From Pseudonocardia hierapolitana (GTDB lineage Bacteria > Actinomycetota > Actinomycetes > Mycobacteriales > Pseudonocardiaceae): a stretch of 64,000 bases of DNA. How positions within the stretch are numbered: position 1 is the stretch's first letter; each line of letters opens with the position of its first letter. Below, one piece after another: positions 35,172 through 43,215 of the stretch. The notes under the pieces were generated by a model. It was not told the origin of the DNA, made no database searches, and worked only from the letters and a program-made list of their open reading frames with translations. The position numbers and the translations under genes are program-made. The stretch is taken from NCBI RefSeq assembly GCF_007994075.1, contig NZ_VIWU01000001.1, positions 8,618,001 to 8,682,000 on the forward strand, read 5' to 3'.

Positions 35172-35896
35172 ACCCCGCGCCGCCGTTCGGCCAGTGCGAA
35201 GCCAACGCCGCCGAGGAGCAGCACCCCGCAGGCGACGACGAGGCCCGGCAGGAAGCCCCACATCGGGCCGAGGCCGGCGCCGACGCTCACTCCCGGTCGC
35301 CGCGTTCCGATCCCGGACGCGAGGAGCGCGACCACCAGGTAGCCGGTGGTGAACACGACCAGGGGCCAGTTGCGTTCCACCCGGGCCAGCACGAACAACG
35401 CCAGGCCGATGGAGATCAGCGGGACCATGCCGACGGCGACCGGACCGGTCGGGAAGTAGCCCACGATGTCGAGTTGCTGGCTCCACGCCGAGGCGATGCC
35501 GAGGACCAGTCCGGTGGCGATCCCCGTGCCCACGTACGGCAGGACGCGGGCGCCGACCCCGCGGTTGCGGGCCCGGTACACGTAGAAGGCCGCGATCGCC
35601 GCGTACGCCAGGACGAAGGCGACGATCCAGTAGATGCCGACGGGCCATCCGACGACCTGGACGCAGGCACCCCCGTCGATGATCTGCACGCCGCCGCGGG
35701 CACCCAGGGCCGGATCGCACGTGACGACGTGCCGTCCCAAGCGGTAGAAGGGCGCCGCCGCGGCGATCACCAGGCCGAGCAGCACGAGCGGGAACCAGGT
35801 ACCGCGCTGTGCGTGGCGCACGCGCCGGGCGAGCTGCCGGCTGCTCGAGAGCGCCTCCCGAGCGGTGTCGACGGAGCCGGTTGATCTTTCTGTCAC
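35168..35896 (-). CDS. Multi-pass membrane protein paired with the winged-helix regulator
   Basis: 242 residues from a GTG at 35896. After a 30-residue basic cytosolic start there are about six hydrophobic helices (WFPLVLLGLVIAAAAPF, VGIYWIVAFVLAYAAIAAFY, MVPLISIGLALFVLARV and others). A loop with two cysteines (VTCDPALGARGG, DGGACVQVVG) probably faces outside. I do not recognise a catalytic motif. It is translationally coupled to the downstream regulator, as in sensor/regulator pairs, but this function is not shown. Confidence 0.78.
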   Translation of the reverse strand: MTERSTGSVDTAREALSSSRQLARRVRHAQRGTWFPLVLLGLVIAAAAPFYRLGRHVVTCDPALGARGGVQIIDGGACVQVVGWPVGIYWIVAFVLAYAAIAAFYVYRARNRGVGARVLPYVGTGIATGLVLGIASAWSQQLDIVGYFPTGPVAVGMVPLISIGLALFVLARVERNWPLVVFTTGYLVVALLASGIGTRRPGVSVGAGLGPMWGFLPGLVVACGVLLLGGVGFALAERRRGV

Positions 35897-35903
35897 GGCA
35901 GCA

Positions 35904-35920
35904 TGCTTGCATCACAAGCA
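35904..35920. promoter_or_regulatory. Candidate operator of the winged-helix regulator
   Basis: TGCTTG at 35904-35909 and CAAGCA at 35915-35920 form a perfect inverted repeat with a five-base spacer, eight bases upstream of the GTG of the membrane protein gene. The spacing fits a dimeric winged-helix protein, most simply the regulator encoded in the same operon. Confidence 0.4.
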
Positions 35921-36048
35921 AGTCTTGGCAACACGCAATCGCCTTCGACCCGTAACCATCGTCGGCCAGGGAGCGAGTGGACATCGGGGTCGCCTCGAGA
36001 GCCGCAGCGCTCCGAACCCCGATCAGCGGCTCACTGGATGTGATCCTG

Positions 36049-36141
36049 ATGGCCAAGCTGTGGCTCGACGTGGTGGGCATCCTCATCGCCTGCACGGTCG
36101 TGTACCTACTGGTCGAGTTCTGCGAACGCGAACGGCACTGA
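36049..36141 (+). CDS. Possible 30-residue single-pass membrane peptide
   Basis: A short frame reads MAKLWLDVVGILIACTVVYL and ends LVEFCERERH. One uninterrupted hydrophobic helix is flanked by charged ends, a pattern reminiscent of KdpF-like small membrane proteins, but no kdp genes are near. No good ribosome-binding site precedes the ATG; an in-frame GTG lies nine bases upstream. It fills the 284-bp gap between divergent genes. It may be chance. Confidence 0.25.
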   Translation: MAKLWLDVVGILIACTVVYLLVEFCERERH

Positions 36142-36180
36142 CGGCCGGGAGCGGCTACAGCTACCGGTAGCGGAACACGG

Positions 36181-38088
36181 GTGGCACGGGACGCGTTGGC
36201 CGGTCTTGTGGGTCGATCACGGGTTCGGGCACCGCAGCTGCGGGGGCGCCGCTGGCTCAACACCGGAGGCGCGGAGCTCACGCTCGCCGGCCTGCGCGGC
36301 AAGATCGTGCTGCTCGACTTCTGGACGTTCTGCTGCATCAACTGCCTGCACGTCCTCGACGAGCTCCGGGAGCTGGAGGAGCGCTACGCCGACGTGCTCG
36401 TGACGATCGGCGTGCACTCGCCGAAGTTCGTGCACGAGGCCGACCCGGATGCTGTGGTGGCCGCCGTCGAGCGCTACGCCGTGCGCCACCCGGTCCTCGA
36501 CGACCCCGAGCTCGTCACCTGGGACGCCTACGCGGGCCGGGCGTGGCCGACGCTGGTGGTCATCGACCCGACCGGCTACGTCGTGGCGCAGCTGTCCGGC
36601 GAGGGCCACGCGCACGGCCTGGGCGTGCTGATCGAGGAGCTCGTGGCCGAGCACGAGGCCGCAGGCACCCTGCGCTTGTTCTCACCCGCCCCGCCGGCTC
36701 CGCCGGCTACCGTCCCCCAAGGTGACGGCCCGTACGTCGCGCCGCCCGAGCCCGCCACCGCGCTGCGCTTCCCGGGCAAGGTGATCGCGCTGCCCGGCGG
36801 CACGTTCCTCGTGTCCGACACCGCGCACCACCAGCTCGTCGAGCTCGAGCCCGACCTGGTCACCGAGCGGCGGCGGATCGGCACCGGGGAGCGCGGCTTC
36901 TCCGACTCCCCGGCTCGCTTCTCCGAGCCGCAGGGTCTCCTGCTGCTGCCGGAAACCGTGGCCGGATACGACGTCGTCGTGGCCGACACCGTGAACCACG
37001 CGCTGCGCGGCCTGCGCCTCGCCGACGGCACGGTCAGCACGCTCGCCGGCACCGGGAAGCAGCTGCGCACCCGGGTGGAGGTCGGCGCCACCGCCGCCGA
37101 GCTCTCCTCGCCGTGGGACCTCGCATGGTGGCAGGGCCGGGTGGTCGTGGCGATGGCCGGCAGCCACCAGCTCTGGTCGTTCGACCCGGCGTCCGGCACG
37201 GTTGCGGTGCTTGCGGGCACCACCAACGAGGGCCTGCGCGACGGCGCACCGGAGGACGCCTTCTTCGCGCAGCCGTCCGGGCTCGCGACCGGCCCGGACG
37301 GCACGCTCTGGGTGGCCGACTCCGAGATCTCCGCACTGCGGTCGGTGCAGGCGGCGCCCGCGGCGGGAGCGCAGGTGGCGACGGCGGTCGGGATGGGCCT
37401 GTTCGACTTCGGCTTCCGCGACGGCCCCGCCGACGAGGCTCTGCTGCAGCACCCGCTCGGCGTCGCCGTGCTGCCCGACGGGTCGGTGGCGCTCGCCGAC
37501 ACCTACAACGGCGCCGTCCGCCGCTACGACCCGGCCACCCGCACCGTGAGCACCCTCGCGCGGGACCTGCGCGAACCGAGCGACCTGCTCGTCGACGGGG
37601 ACACGCTGGTCGTGGTCGAGTCCGCGGCGCACCGGCTCGTCCGGCTGGCCGTCCCGGCGTCCATCCGGGTGGACGCCGCGCGGGGCGAAGGCGGAGCGCG
37701 CATCGGCGGAGCGGCGCACCGCGTGCGGCGGGCCCGCACCGATCTCGCCCCCGGCGAGCTGGAGCTGCGGATCGACTTCACCCCGCCCACCGGCCAGCAC
37801 CTGGACACCCGGTTCGGCGACCCGACCTCGCTCACCGTGGCCGCGTCCCCGCCGGAGCTGCTCGCCGAGGGCGCCGGCACGACCCCTGGCCTCACCCGCG
37901 CCCTGCGGTTCGCCCCGGACGCACCCGCGGAGGGCGTGCTGCAGGTGAGCGTGGCCGCCGCGGCCTGCGACGACGGCGACGGCGTGTTCGCCGCGTGCCA
38001 CCGCTACCAGCAGGACTGGGGCATCCCGGTGCGGCTGGTCGACGGCGCCCCTGCCGAGCTGGTGCTGGACCTGCGCGCCGTGCGCTGA
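36181..38088 (+). CDS. Thioredoxin-like protein with NHL beta-propeller (NHLRC2-like)
   Basis: 635 residues from a GTG. Residues about 20-160 are a thioredoxin-like domain with the active site DFWTFCCINCLHVLDELREL (Cys52-x-x-Cys55) and the cis-Pro region GRAWPTLVVIDPTGYV. NHL repeats of a beta-propeller follow (FLVSDTAHHQLVELEPD, VVVADTVNHALRGLRLADG, LWVADSEISALRSVQ and others), then a C-terminal beta domain resembling bacterial DsbD-type folds. The same order is found in animal NHLRC2. No signal peptide is seen, so it is probably cytosolic. A 12-bp palindrome GCTACCGGTAGC lies at 36160-36171. Confidence 0.9.
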   Translation: MARDALAGLVGRSRVRAPQLRGRRWLNTGGAELTLAGLRGKIVLLDFWTFCCINCLHVLDELRELEERYADVLVTIGVHSPKFVHEADPDAVVAAVERYAVRHPVLDDPELVTWDAYAGRAWPTLVVIDPTGYVVAQLSGEGHAHGLGVLIEELVAEHEAAGTLRLFSPAPPAPPATVPQGDGPYVAPPEPATALRFPGKVIALPGGTFLVSDTAHHQLVELEPDLVTERRRIGTGERGFSDSPARFSEPQGLLLLPETVAGYDVVVADTVNHALRGLRLADGTVSTLAGTGKQLRTRVEVGATAAELSSPWDLAWWQGRVVVAMAGSHQLWSFDPASGTVAVLAGTTNEGLRDGAPEDAFFAQPSGLATGPDGTLWVADSEISALRSVQAAPAAGAQVATAVGMGLFDFGFRDGPADEALLQHPLGVAVLPDGSVALADTYNGAVRRYDPATRTVSTLARDLREPSDLLVDGDTLVVVESAAHRLVRLAVPASIRVDAARGEGGARIGGAAHRVRRARTDLAPGELELRIDFTPPTGQHLDTRFGDPTSLTVAASPPELLAEGAGTTPGLTRALRFAPDAPAEGVLQVSVAAAACDDGDGVFAACHRYQQDWGIPVRLVDGAPAELVLDLRAVR

Positions 38089-38090
38089 GC

Positions 38091-38708
38091 TCAGGAGCCG
38101 GTGGCGCTCGGCAGCAACGCCGGGCACCCGGACGTGGCGTAGGCGAGGTCGTACTCGAAGTGCCACGGTTCGTTCTCGTAGCGGCGGCACCACCCCAGCG
38201 CGGCGCCGTTGCGTTCCACCCAGCCCGCAGAGGCGAGCGGCTGGATGTCCACCGCGATACCGACGACGTGCATCGACTCGTCGGGCTGCAGCACGTACTT
38301 GCTGGCGAGCTCCGCGCTGCCGAACTGCTGCACGGCGTCGGCGAACTGCCGCGCCTGCTGCTCCCGGCTCCGCTTGCCGTCGTTCAGGCACAGCTGAACG
38401 CCGTCCCCGCCCGCCGCGGTCCGTAGCCGCTGCCAGGCCGCGAGCGTGTCCGGCGGCATGCGATCGGGTGGCTCGTCGACGTAGCGCGCGTCGAGGGGGC
38501 AGTCCGGGCCGGTCTCCGGTCCGGGCATCTCCTCGACGATCGCCAGCGGCCGCCCGACGACCCGGTCCCAGACCAGCACCACCCTGCCGGTCGCGCCGAG
38601 AACCCCCAGCGCGGCGACCGCCCCGCACACCGACGCCATCAGCATGCCGATCACCGCGTCACGGGTCCTGGTTGCATGCGCGGTGGGCACCGGTTCGAAC
38701 CTACCCAT
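38091..38708 (-). CDS. M15-family D,D-carboxypeptidase (VanY-like)
   Basis: 205 residues. A membrane anchor near the N-terminus (AVIGMLMASVCGAVAALGVL) is followed by an extracellular peptidase domain. The zinc-binding set of the M15 family is present: ESMHVVGIAVDI (SxHxxGxAxD) and ENEPWHFEY (ExxWH). The conserved Arg lies in NDGKRSREQQARQFADAV. Such enzymes trim the terminal D-Ala from peptidoglycan stem peptides. It converges on the NHL/thioredoxin gene (two bases apart) and is followed by a beta-lactamase-like gene on the same strand. Confidence 0.88.
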   Translation of the reverse strand: MGRFEPVPTAHATRTRDAVIGMLMASVCGAVAALGVLGATGRVVLVWDRVVGRPLAIVEEMPGPETGPDCPLDARYVDEPPDRMPPDTLAAWQRLRTAAGGDGVQLCLNDGKRSREQQARQFADAVQQFGSAELASKYVLQPDESMHVVGIAVDIQPLASAGWVERNGAALGWCRRYENEPWHFEYDLAYATSGCPALLPSATGS

Positions 38709-38754
38709 CGCAGGCGTGCGCTTCCCGTGATCGTGATCGTGATCGCGCGAGCGG

Positions 38755-39669
38755 TCACCCGAGCTCCTGGGCCACCACCGCCGCCGCCTCGGCGAGCAGG
38801 GCGTTGTCCCGCGTCGCGTTCTCGGCGGCCCGGGACGTCAGCACCGCGAGCGCGATCGGCGCCGCGTCCGGTGGCCACACCACCGCGACGTCGTTGGCGG
38901 TGCCGTAGCTCCCGGTCCCGGTCTTGTCGCCGACCCGCCAGCCCGCGGGCAGGCCGGCGCGGATGCGCTCGTCGCCGGTCCGGTTGCCCACCAGCCACTC
39001 GGTGAACTGGGTGCGATCTGCCGGGTCGAGGTGGTCGCCGAGCACCAGCGTCCGGAAGGTCCCCGCGATCGCGCGCGGGGTCGTCGTGTCCCGCTCGTCA
39101 CCGGGGACCGCGGTGTTCAGCTCCGGCTCGGTCCGGTCGAGCCGGGTGACCTGGTCCCCGAGCGAACGGGCGAACTCCGTGATGCCTGCCGGTCCGCCGA
39201 CGTCCGCGAGCAGCAGGTTGCCCGCGGCGTTGTCGCTGTAGCGGACGGCAGCGTCGCAGAGCTCGCGGACCGTCATGCCGCCGGCGACGTGCCGCTCCGC
39301 GATCGGCGAGGGGTCGATGAGGTCGGCCTCGCTGAAGTGCACGCGCCTGTCGAGGTACTCGGGCGGGGTGCGGTGCAGCACCGCGGCCGCGGCGAGCGCC
39401 TTGAACACCGAGCACATCGCGAACCGCTCGTCGGCGCGGTGGGCCAACTCCCGGCCGCTGCCGGTGTCGAGTGCGTACAGGCCGAGCCGGGAGTCGAAGC
39501 GCCGCTCGAGCTCGGCGAGCCGATCGGCGACCGCCGGTGCGGCGGGGGTGGCGGGTGCGGGTCCGGGAGGTGCGGGGGGCGGGGCAGCGACGGGCGCCGC
39601 ACAGCCCGCGAGCGGCAGCAGCAGCGCCGCACGCAGCACCGATCGACGCATCACCGATCGACGCCGCAC
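38755..39669 (-). CDS. bla: Class A beta-lactamase, lipoprotein
   Basis: 304 residues from a GTG at 39669 (ATG at 39651 is an alternative). The signal peptide [16 protein letters not shown] ends in a perfect lipobox with Cys23, followed by a Pro/Ala-rich linker. All class A motifs are seen: MCSVFK (Ser87, Lys90), YSDN (145-147), EPELN with the deacylating Glu181, and DKTGTGSYG. It is therefore likely an active, membrane-anchored penicillinase. It diverges from a LysR regulator at a distance of 92 bp, the arrangement of AmpR-regulated enzymes. Confidence 0.92.
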   Translation of the reverse strand: MRRRSVMRRSVLRAALLLPLAGCAAPVAAPPPAPPGPAPATPAAPAVADRLAELERRFDSRLGLYALDTGSGRELAHRADERFAMCSVFKALAAAAVLHRTPPEYLDRRVHFSEADLIDPSPIAERHVAGGMTVRELCDAAVRYSDNAAGNLLLADVGGPAGITEFARSLGDQVTRLDRTEPELNTAVPGDERDTTTPRAIAGTFRTLVLGDHLDPADRTQFTEWLVGNRTGDERIRAGLPAGWRVGDKTGTGSYGTANDVAVVWPPDAAPIALAVLTSRAAENATRDNALLAEAAAVVAQELG

Positions 39670-39761
39670 AGTCTCGATCTTCGGGATCACGGGCGCCAGG
39701 CAAGCAAGACGCCCGTGATAGCGCAAATAGGATGACACGCCCCCGTTGATACGAGATCGCT

Positions 39762-40643
39762 ATGGACACTGCTACCGTCGCGGATGTGGATCTCCTGCGG
39801 CACCTGGAGTTCTTCGTCGCGATCGCCGAGGAGGAGCACTTCGGCCACGCCGCGGCCCGGCTCGGGATCGCCCAGCCTCCGCTGTCGCAGGGGCTGCAGC
39901 GGCTGGAGCGGTCGCTCGGCGTCGTGCTGGTCGACCGCAGCTCGCGAGGGGCCCGGCTCAACGCCGCGGGTCGTGACCTCCTCCCCCGGGCCCGGGGGCT
40001 GCTGGAGAGCGCGGAGGAACTGCGCCGCGCGGCGAGCGCGCACGCAGCCGCCCCGGTCCGGATAGGCGCCGTGCCGCAGCTCCCGATCCGGACGGTCGCC
40101 GCGCTCGTCACCGCGTGCAGCGAGCCGCCGGAGATCGTCACCGCACCCTCCACCGAGCTCCTCGACGCGCTCTCCGCGGGCCGGCTCGACCTCGCCGTCG
40201 TCGTGCACCCCGCGCTGCTGGGCCCGCTGCAGAGCGGACCGGTCCACCGGCTGGACACCGCGCTGCTCCTGCCCGCCGGTCATCCGGCGGCGACGCCCGG
40301 TCCCGTGGTCCTGCGGTCGCTGCGCGGGCTCGCGTTCGCCACGCCCCCGCGCCCCCACGGGCCCGCGGCGTACGACCTCCTGCTCGACACCCTCGAACAG
40401 CGGGGCCTGGTCACCACCCCGGTGAGCGCCCCGGACGAGCGCGCCGCGCTCGTGCTCGTCGCGGCGGGCCGGGCGTTCGCGATCACCGCCGACCCGGACG
40501 TCGACGCACCCGGGGTCGTCCGGCGCGAGGTCGCCGGGGAGCCCCTTCCGCTGCGCCTGCGGGTGGCGTGGCGTGGTCCGGGGCCCGACCGGGCCGTCCG
40601 CGATGCGGTGCTGGACGCACTCGGCCAGGAACAGGGGCGATGA
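39762..40643 (+). CDS. LysR-family regulator between two beta-lactamase-fold genes
   Basis: 293 residues; the start may be the ATG at 39762 or a GTG at 39786. The DNA-binding domain is canonical: LRHLEFFVAIAEEEHFGHAA then LGIAQPPLSQGLQRLERSLG. The C-terminal half has the periplasmic-binding-protein-like effector fold (VRIGAVPQLPIRTVAALVTA). It diverges from the secreted beta-lactamase and its stop overlaps the start of a second beta-lactamase-like gene (ATGA). An AmpR-like role controlling both is likely but inferred from position. The 92-bp gap at 39670-39761 would hold its binding site. Confidence 0.9.
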   Translation: MDTATVADVDLLRHLEFFVAIAEEEHFGHAAARLGIAQPPLSQGLQRLERSLGVVLVDRSSRGARLNAAGRDLLPRARGLLESAEELRRAASAHAAAPVRIGAVPQLPIRTVAALVTACSEPPEIVTAPSTELLDALSAGRLDLAVVVHPALLGPLQSGPVHRLDTALLLPAGHPAATPGPVVLRSLRGLAFATPPRPHGPAAYDLLLDTLEQRGLVTTPVSAPDERAALVLVAAGRAFAITADPDVDAPGVVRREVAGEPLPLRLRVAWRGPGPDRAVRDAVLDALGQEQGR

Positions 40644-41533
40644 CCGAGCTCGAGCGGGAGATCCGCCGCACCTTCGCCGACGCCGGCGTCCACGGCCGGT
40701 TGCACGCCATGCCGCTCGGCGGCCCGGACCGCGAGGTCGGCGTGGACCCGGACGAGCCGGTGGTGATGGCATCGGTCTACAAGCTGCCGCTGCTCGTCGC
40801 CTTCTGCCGTCGCGTCGACGCAGGCGAGCTCGACCCGCGGGAGCAGGTCACCGTCGACCCCGCCGGGCGCACCGCGGGACCCACCGGCCTGTCCGTGATG
40901 CGCGACCCCGTGACGATGTCATGGCGCGACCTCGCCTGCTCCATGATCGGCGTCTCCGACAACGCCGCGGCCGACGTCCTGCTCCGGCGCGTCGGCCTCG
41001 ACCACGTGAACGAGACGCTGAGCGACCTGGGGCTGGAGCGCACGCGGGTGCTCGGCGGCACCGCGGACGTGTACCGCACCCTCGTGGCCGACACCGCCGC
41101 CGCCGACACCGCGGCCGCCTTCCGCACGCTGACCAGCAACGATGCGGCGCCCGCCGTCCGCGCCTACGACGCGGTGCTCGCCAGCGCCACCACTCCGCGG
41201 GAGATGACGCGCCTGCTCGCCGCCGTATGGGCCGACCGCGCCGCCTCGCCGCAGCAGTGCCGGTTCGCGCGCGAACTGCTCGGCGCGCAGGCATGGCAGC
41301 ACCGGCTGCGCTCGGGCTTCCCTCCGGTCGGGGTGCGGGTCGCCGGCAAGACCGGCACCCTGGCCGCCGTGCGCAACGAGGTCGGCGTGGTGCAGTTCGA
41401 CGGCGAGCGTCCCGTCGCGGTCGCCGTCTTCACCCGCGCCGCCCGCGCCGAGGAGCTGCTCCCCCGCGCCGACGCGGTGATCGGCCAGACCGCCCGCCTC
41501 GCGGTCACCGACCTGCGGTCCGGCCGCCTGTGA
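40640..41533 (+). CDS. Cytosolic class A beta-lactamase-fold hydrolase
   Basis: 297 residues whose ATG overlaps the LysR stop. The serine-hydrolase core is intact: MASVYKLPLL (Ser45, Lys48), GVSDNAAADVLL (106-108) and VAGKTGTLAAV. No signal peptide is present, so it stays in the cytosol. The region where class A enzymes carry ExxxN reads GLERTRVLGGTADV, with no matching Glu and Asn, so the usual deacylation base is missing. It may be a penicillin-binding sensor, an esterase or a weak beta-lactamase. Expression should follow the LysR gene. Confidence 0.85.
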   Translation: MTELEREIRRTFADAGVHGRLHAMPLGGPDREVGVDPDEPVVMASVYKLPLLVAFCRRVDAGELDPREQVTVDPAGRTAGPTGLSVMRDPVTMSWRDLACSMIGVSDNAAADVLLRRVGLDHVNETLSDLGLERTRVLGGTADVYRTLVADTAAADTAAAFRTLTSNDAAPAVRAYDAVLASATTPREMTRLLAAVWADRAASPQQCRFARELLGAQAWQHRLRSGFPPVGVRVAGKTGTLAAVRNEVGVVQFDGERPVAVAVFTRAARAEELLPRADAVIGQTARLAVTDLRSGRL

Positions 41534-41536
41534 GCA

Positions 41537-41574
41537 CCGGGCTCAGTGGCTGGCGCCGGGCTCAGTGGCTGGCG
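41537..41574. repeat. 19-bp exact tandem duplication
   Basis: Two identical 19-bp units at 41537-41555 and 41556-41574 lie at the convergent 3' ends. The unit contains the last codons and stop of the LysE gene, so the stop is present twice. Confidence 0.9.
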
Positions 41575-42182
41575 GTGGCCAGCCGGACGGCGACGGTGGC
41601 CAGCACCAGCCCCGTGACCTGTTCGATGCGCGCCTTAACACGCGGGCGTCGCAGCCAGCGGCCGAGCCGGTCCACGGCCGCGACGTACAGGCCGAACCAG
41701 GCGACGTAGAGCACGACGAATACCCCGGACAGAAGCAGGGCCTCGGCCCGCGGTGAGCCGCTGTCGGCGGTGAGGAACTGGGGCAGGAAGGTCACGAAGA
41801 ACAGCGCCACCTTCGGGTTGAGCGCGTTCGACAGGAAGCCCTGCCGCAGGTAGACCGGCCACCGCCGCGGTTCGGCGATCACCTCGTCGGCCTCGGGGCA
41901 GCGCCGGGACCGCGTCGCCGAACGCAGCATCTGCACCGCGAGCCACAGCAGGTACACCGCCCCGGCGATCTTCAGCGCGGTGAACGCCGTCGCCGAGGCG
42001 ACCAGCAGCGCCGACAGGCCGAGCGCGGCGGCACCGGCGTGCACGGACACCCCGAGCACGCCGCCGACCACGGTCAGCAGCCCGCCCCAGCGACCGCCGC
42101 GCAGGGAGTTGCCCGTGATCAGGGCCTGGTCCGGCCCCGGCAACATGATCAGCACCAGCGCGGCGATGGCGAACGTCGTCAT
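41562..42182 (-). CDS. LysE/RhtB-family amino acid exporter
   Basis: 206 residues with the typical start MTTFAIAALVLIMLPGPDQA, where the PGPD/N motif marks the family, and six membrane helices (for example FTALKIAGAVYLLWLAVQML and LFFVTFLPQFL). The conserved FLSNALNPKVALFF block is present. It exports amino acids or homoserine-type compounds across the cytoplasmic membrane. It converges on the beta-lactamase-like gene. A second ATG 12 bases upstream is possible. Confidence 0.9.
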   Translation of the reverse strand: MTTFAIAALVLIMLPGPDQALITGNSLRGGRWGGLLTVVGGVLGVSVHAGAAALGLSALLVASATAFTALKIAGAVYLLWLAVQMLRSATRSRRCPEADEVIAEPRRWPVYLRQGFLSNALNPKVALFFVTFLPQFLTADSGSPRAEALLLSGVFVVLYVAWFGLYVAAVDRLGRWLRRPRVKARIEQVTGLVLATVAVRLATASH

Positions 42183-42297
42183 GTGGGGGAGCATGGCGCC
42201 ACACGACCGATGAATCCAATGCCGATATCCGCGGCAACCCATCAATAGGATCGATGAATCGCACTCGTCGCCGCGCTCGCCGGGGCGGCGGCCGCGC

Positions 42298-43170
42298 TCA
42301 GCCCCGCGGAGGCAGGGTGACGACGTGCCCGCTCTCCAGCGCGACGAGCACCGCGCCGTCCGGGGCCACGGCCACGCCGTGCGGCTCCGCCCCCTCGCCG
42401 AGGTCGTGCAGCGCCGTGACGGTGCCCCGTTCGTCGAGATGGGCGAGGGCGCTCGCGGCCCACAGCGTGACCCAGCACCCGCCCGTCCCGTCCGCTGCCA
42501 CGGCGTGCGGACGGGCCGCACGGTCGGGCAGGTCGAACTCCTGGAGCGGCTCCCCGGGGACGAGCCGGCCGACGCGGCCCGCGCCGATCTCGGCGAACCA
42601 CAGCGCATCGCCGTCCGCGGTGATCCCGACCGGACCGCACGCGGGATCCGGCAGCGGGCGGAGGGTGATCTCGCCGGCGGCGTCGATCCGTCCGAGCGCG
42701 GCGACCCGGTTGAGGGTGAACCACGTCGCGCCGTCCGGGCCCGCCGTGATCATCGCGGGCATGCCGCTGTCACCGGGCACCGGCGTGAGCGCGACCTCCC
42801 CGTCCGAGCCGAGGCGGCCGACGGCGTCGGCGCCGATGGCGGTGAACCAGACCGCACCGTCGGGCCCGATGGCGATCCCGTATGGCCCGCCGCCCACGGC
42901 GAAGCTGCGCCGCGTGCCGTCGACGCCGTCGACGCGGTCGATCCGGTCGTCGCCCCCGCGCGTGATCCACACCGCCCCGTCCGGCCCGAGCGCGAGCAGG
43001 GACGGCCGGGACGCCGGGTTGCCCAGGTCGTACACCGACGGCTCACCCCCGGGTGGGAGGCGGGCGACCTCGCCGGAGTGGACGAGCGTGATCCACGCGA
43101 CGCCTGCGGCGTCGACGGCGACGGCGTACGGGCCCGCGCCGGGTTCGCCGACCGCGATTCGAGTGAGCAC
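42298..43170 (-). CDS. Vgb-like (streptogramin B lyase-type) beta-propeller protein
   Basis: 290 residues from a GTG preceded by AGGAGG at 43175-43180. At least six blade repeats are seen with the core GPDGAVWFT or DGDALWFAE, as in virginiamycin B lyase. His residues occur in RPHAVAADGTGG and EPHGVAVAPDG, near where Vgb has its catalytic His residues, but I cannot confirm the full active site. It diverges from a TetR gene with an inverted repeat in the 45-bp gap, consistent with an inducible resistance gene. Many family members are not lyases. Confidence 0.78.
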   Translation of the reverse strand: MLTRIAVGEPGAGPYAVAVDAAGVAWITLVHSGEVARLPPGGEPSVYDLGNPASRPSLLALGPDGAVWITRGGDDRIDRVDGVDGTRRSFAVGGGPYGIAIGPDGAVWFTAIGADAVGRLGSDGEVALTPVPGDSGMPAMITAGPDGATWFTLNRVAALGRIDAAGEITLRPLPDPACGPVGITADGDALWFAEIGAGRVGRLVPGEPLQEFDLPDRAARPHAVAADGTGGCWVTLWAASALAHLDERGTVTALHDLGEGAEPHGVAVAPDGAVLVALESGHVVTLPPRG

Positions 43171-43184
43171 CAGACCTCCTTGAC

Positions 43185-43198
43185 GCGACCAATGTCGC
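43185..43198. promoter_or_regulatory. Candidate TetR operator between vgb-like and TetR genes
   Basis: GCGAC at 43185-43189 and GTCGC at 43194-43198 form an inverted repeat with the spacer CAAT. It lies between the ribosome-binding sites of two divergent genes only 45 bp apart, so a bound repressor would block both. Confidence 0.45.
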
Positions 43199-43215
43199 AA
43201 TAGGAGGATAGGCCT

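Noticed and set aside
36049..36141. KdpF
   Set aside because: The peptide is a single hydrophobic helix but there are no kdpABC genes next to it, so the name is not justified.
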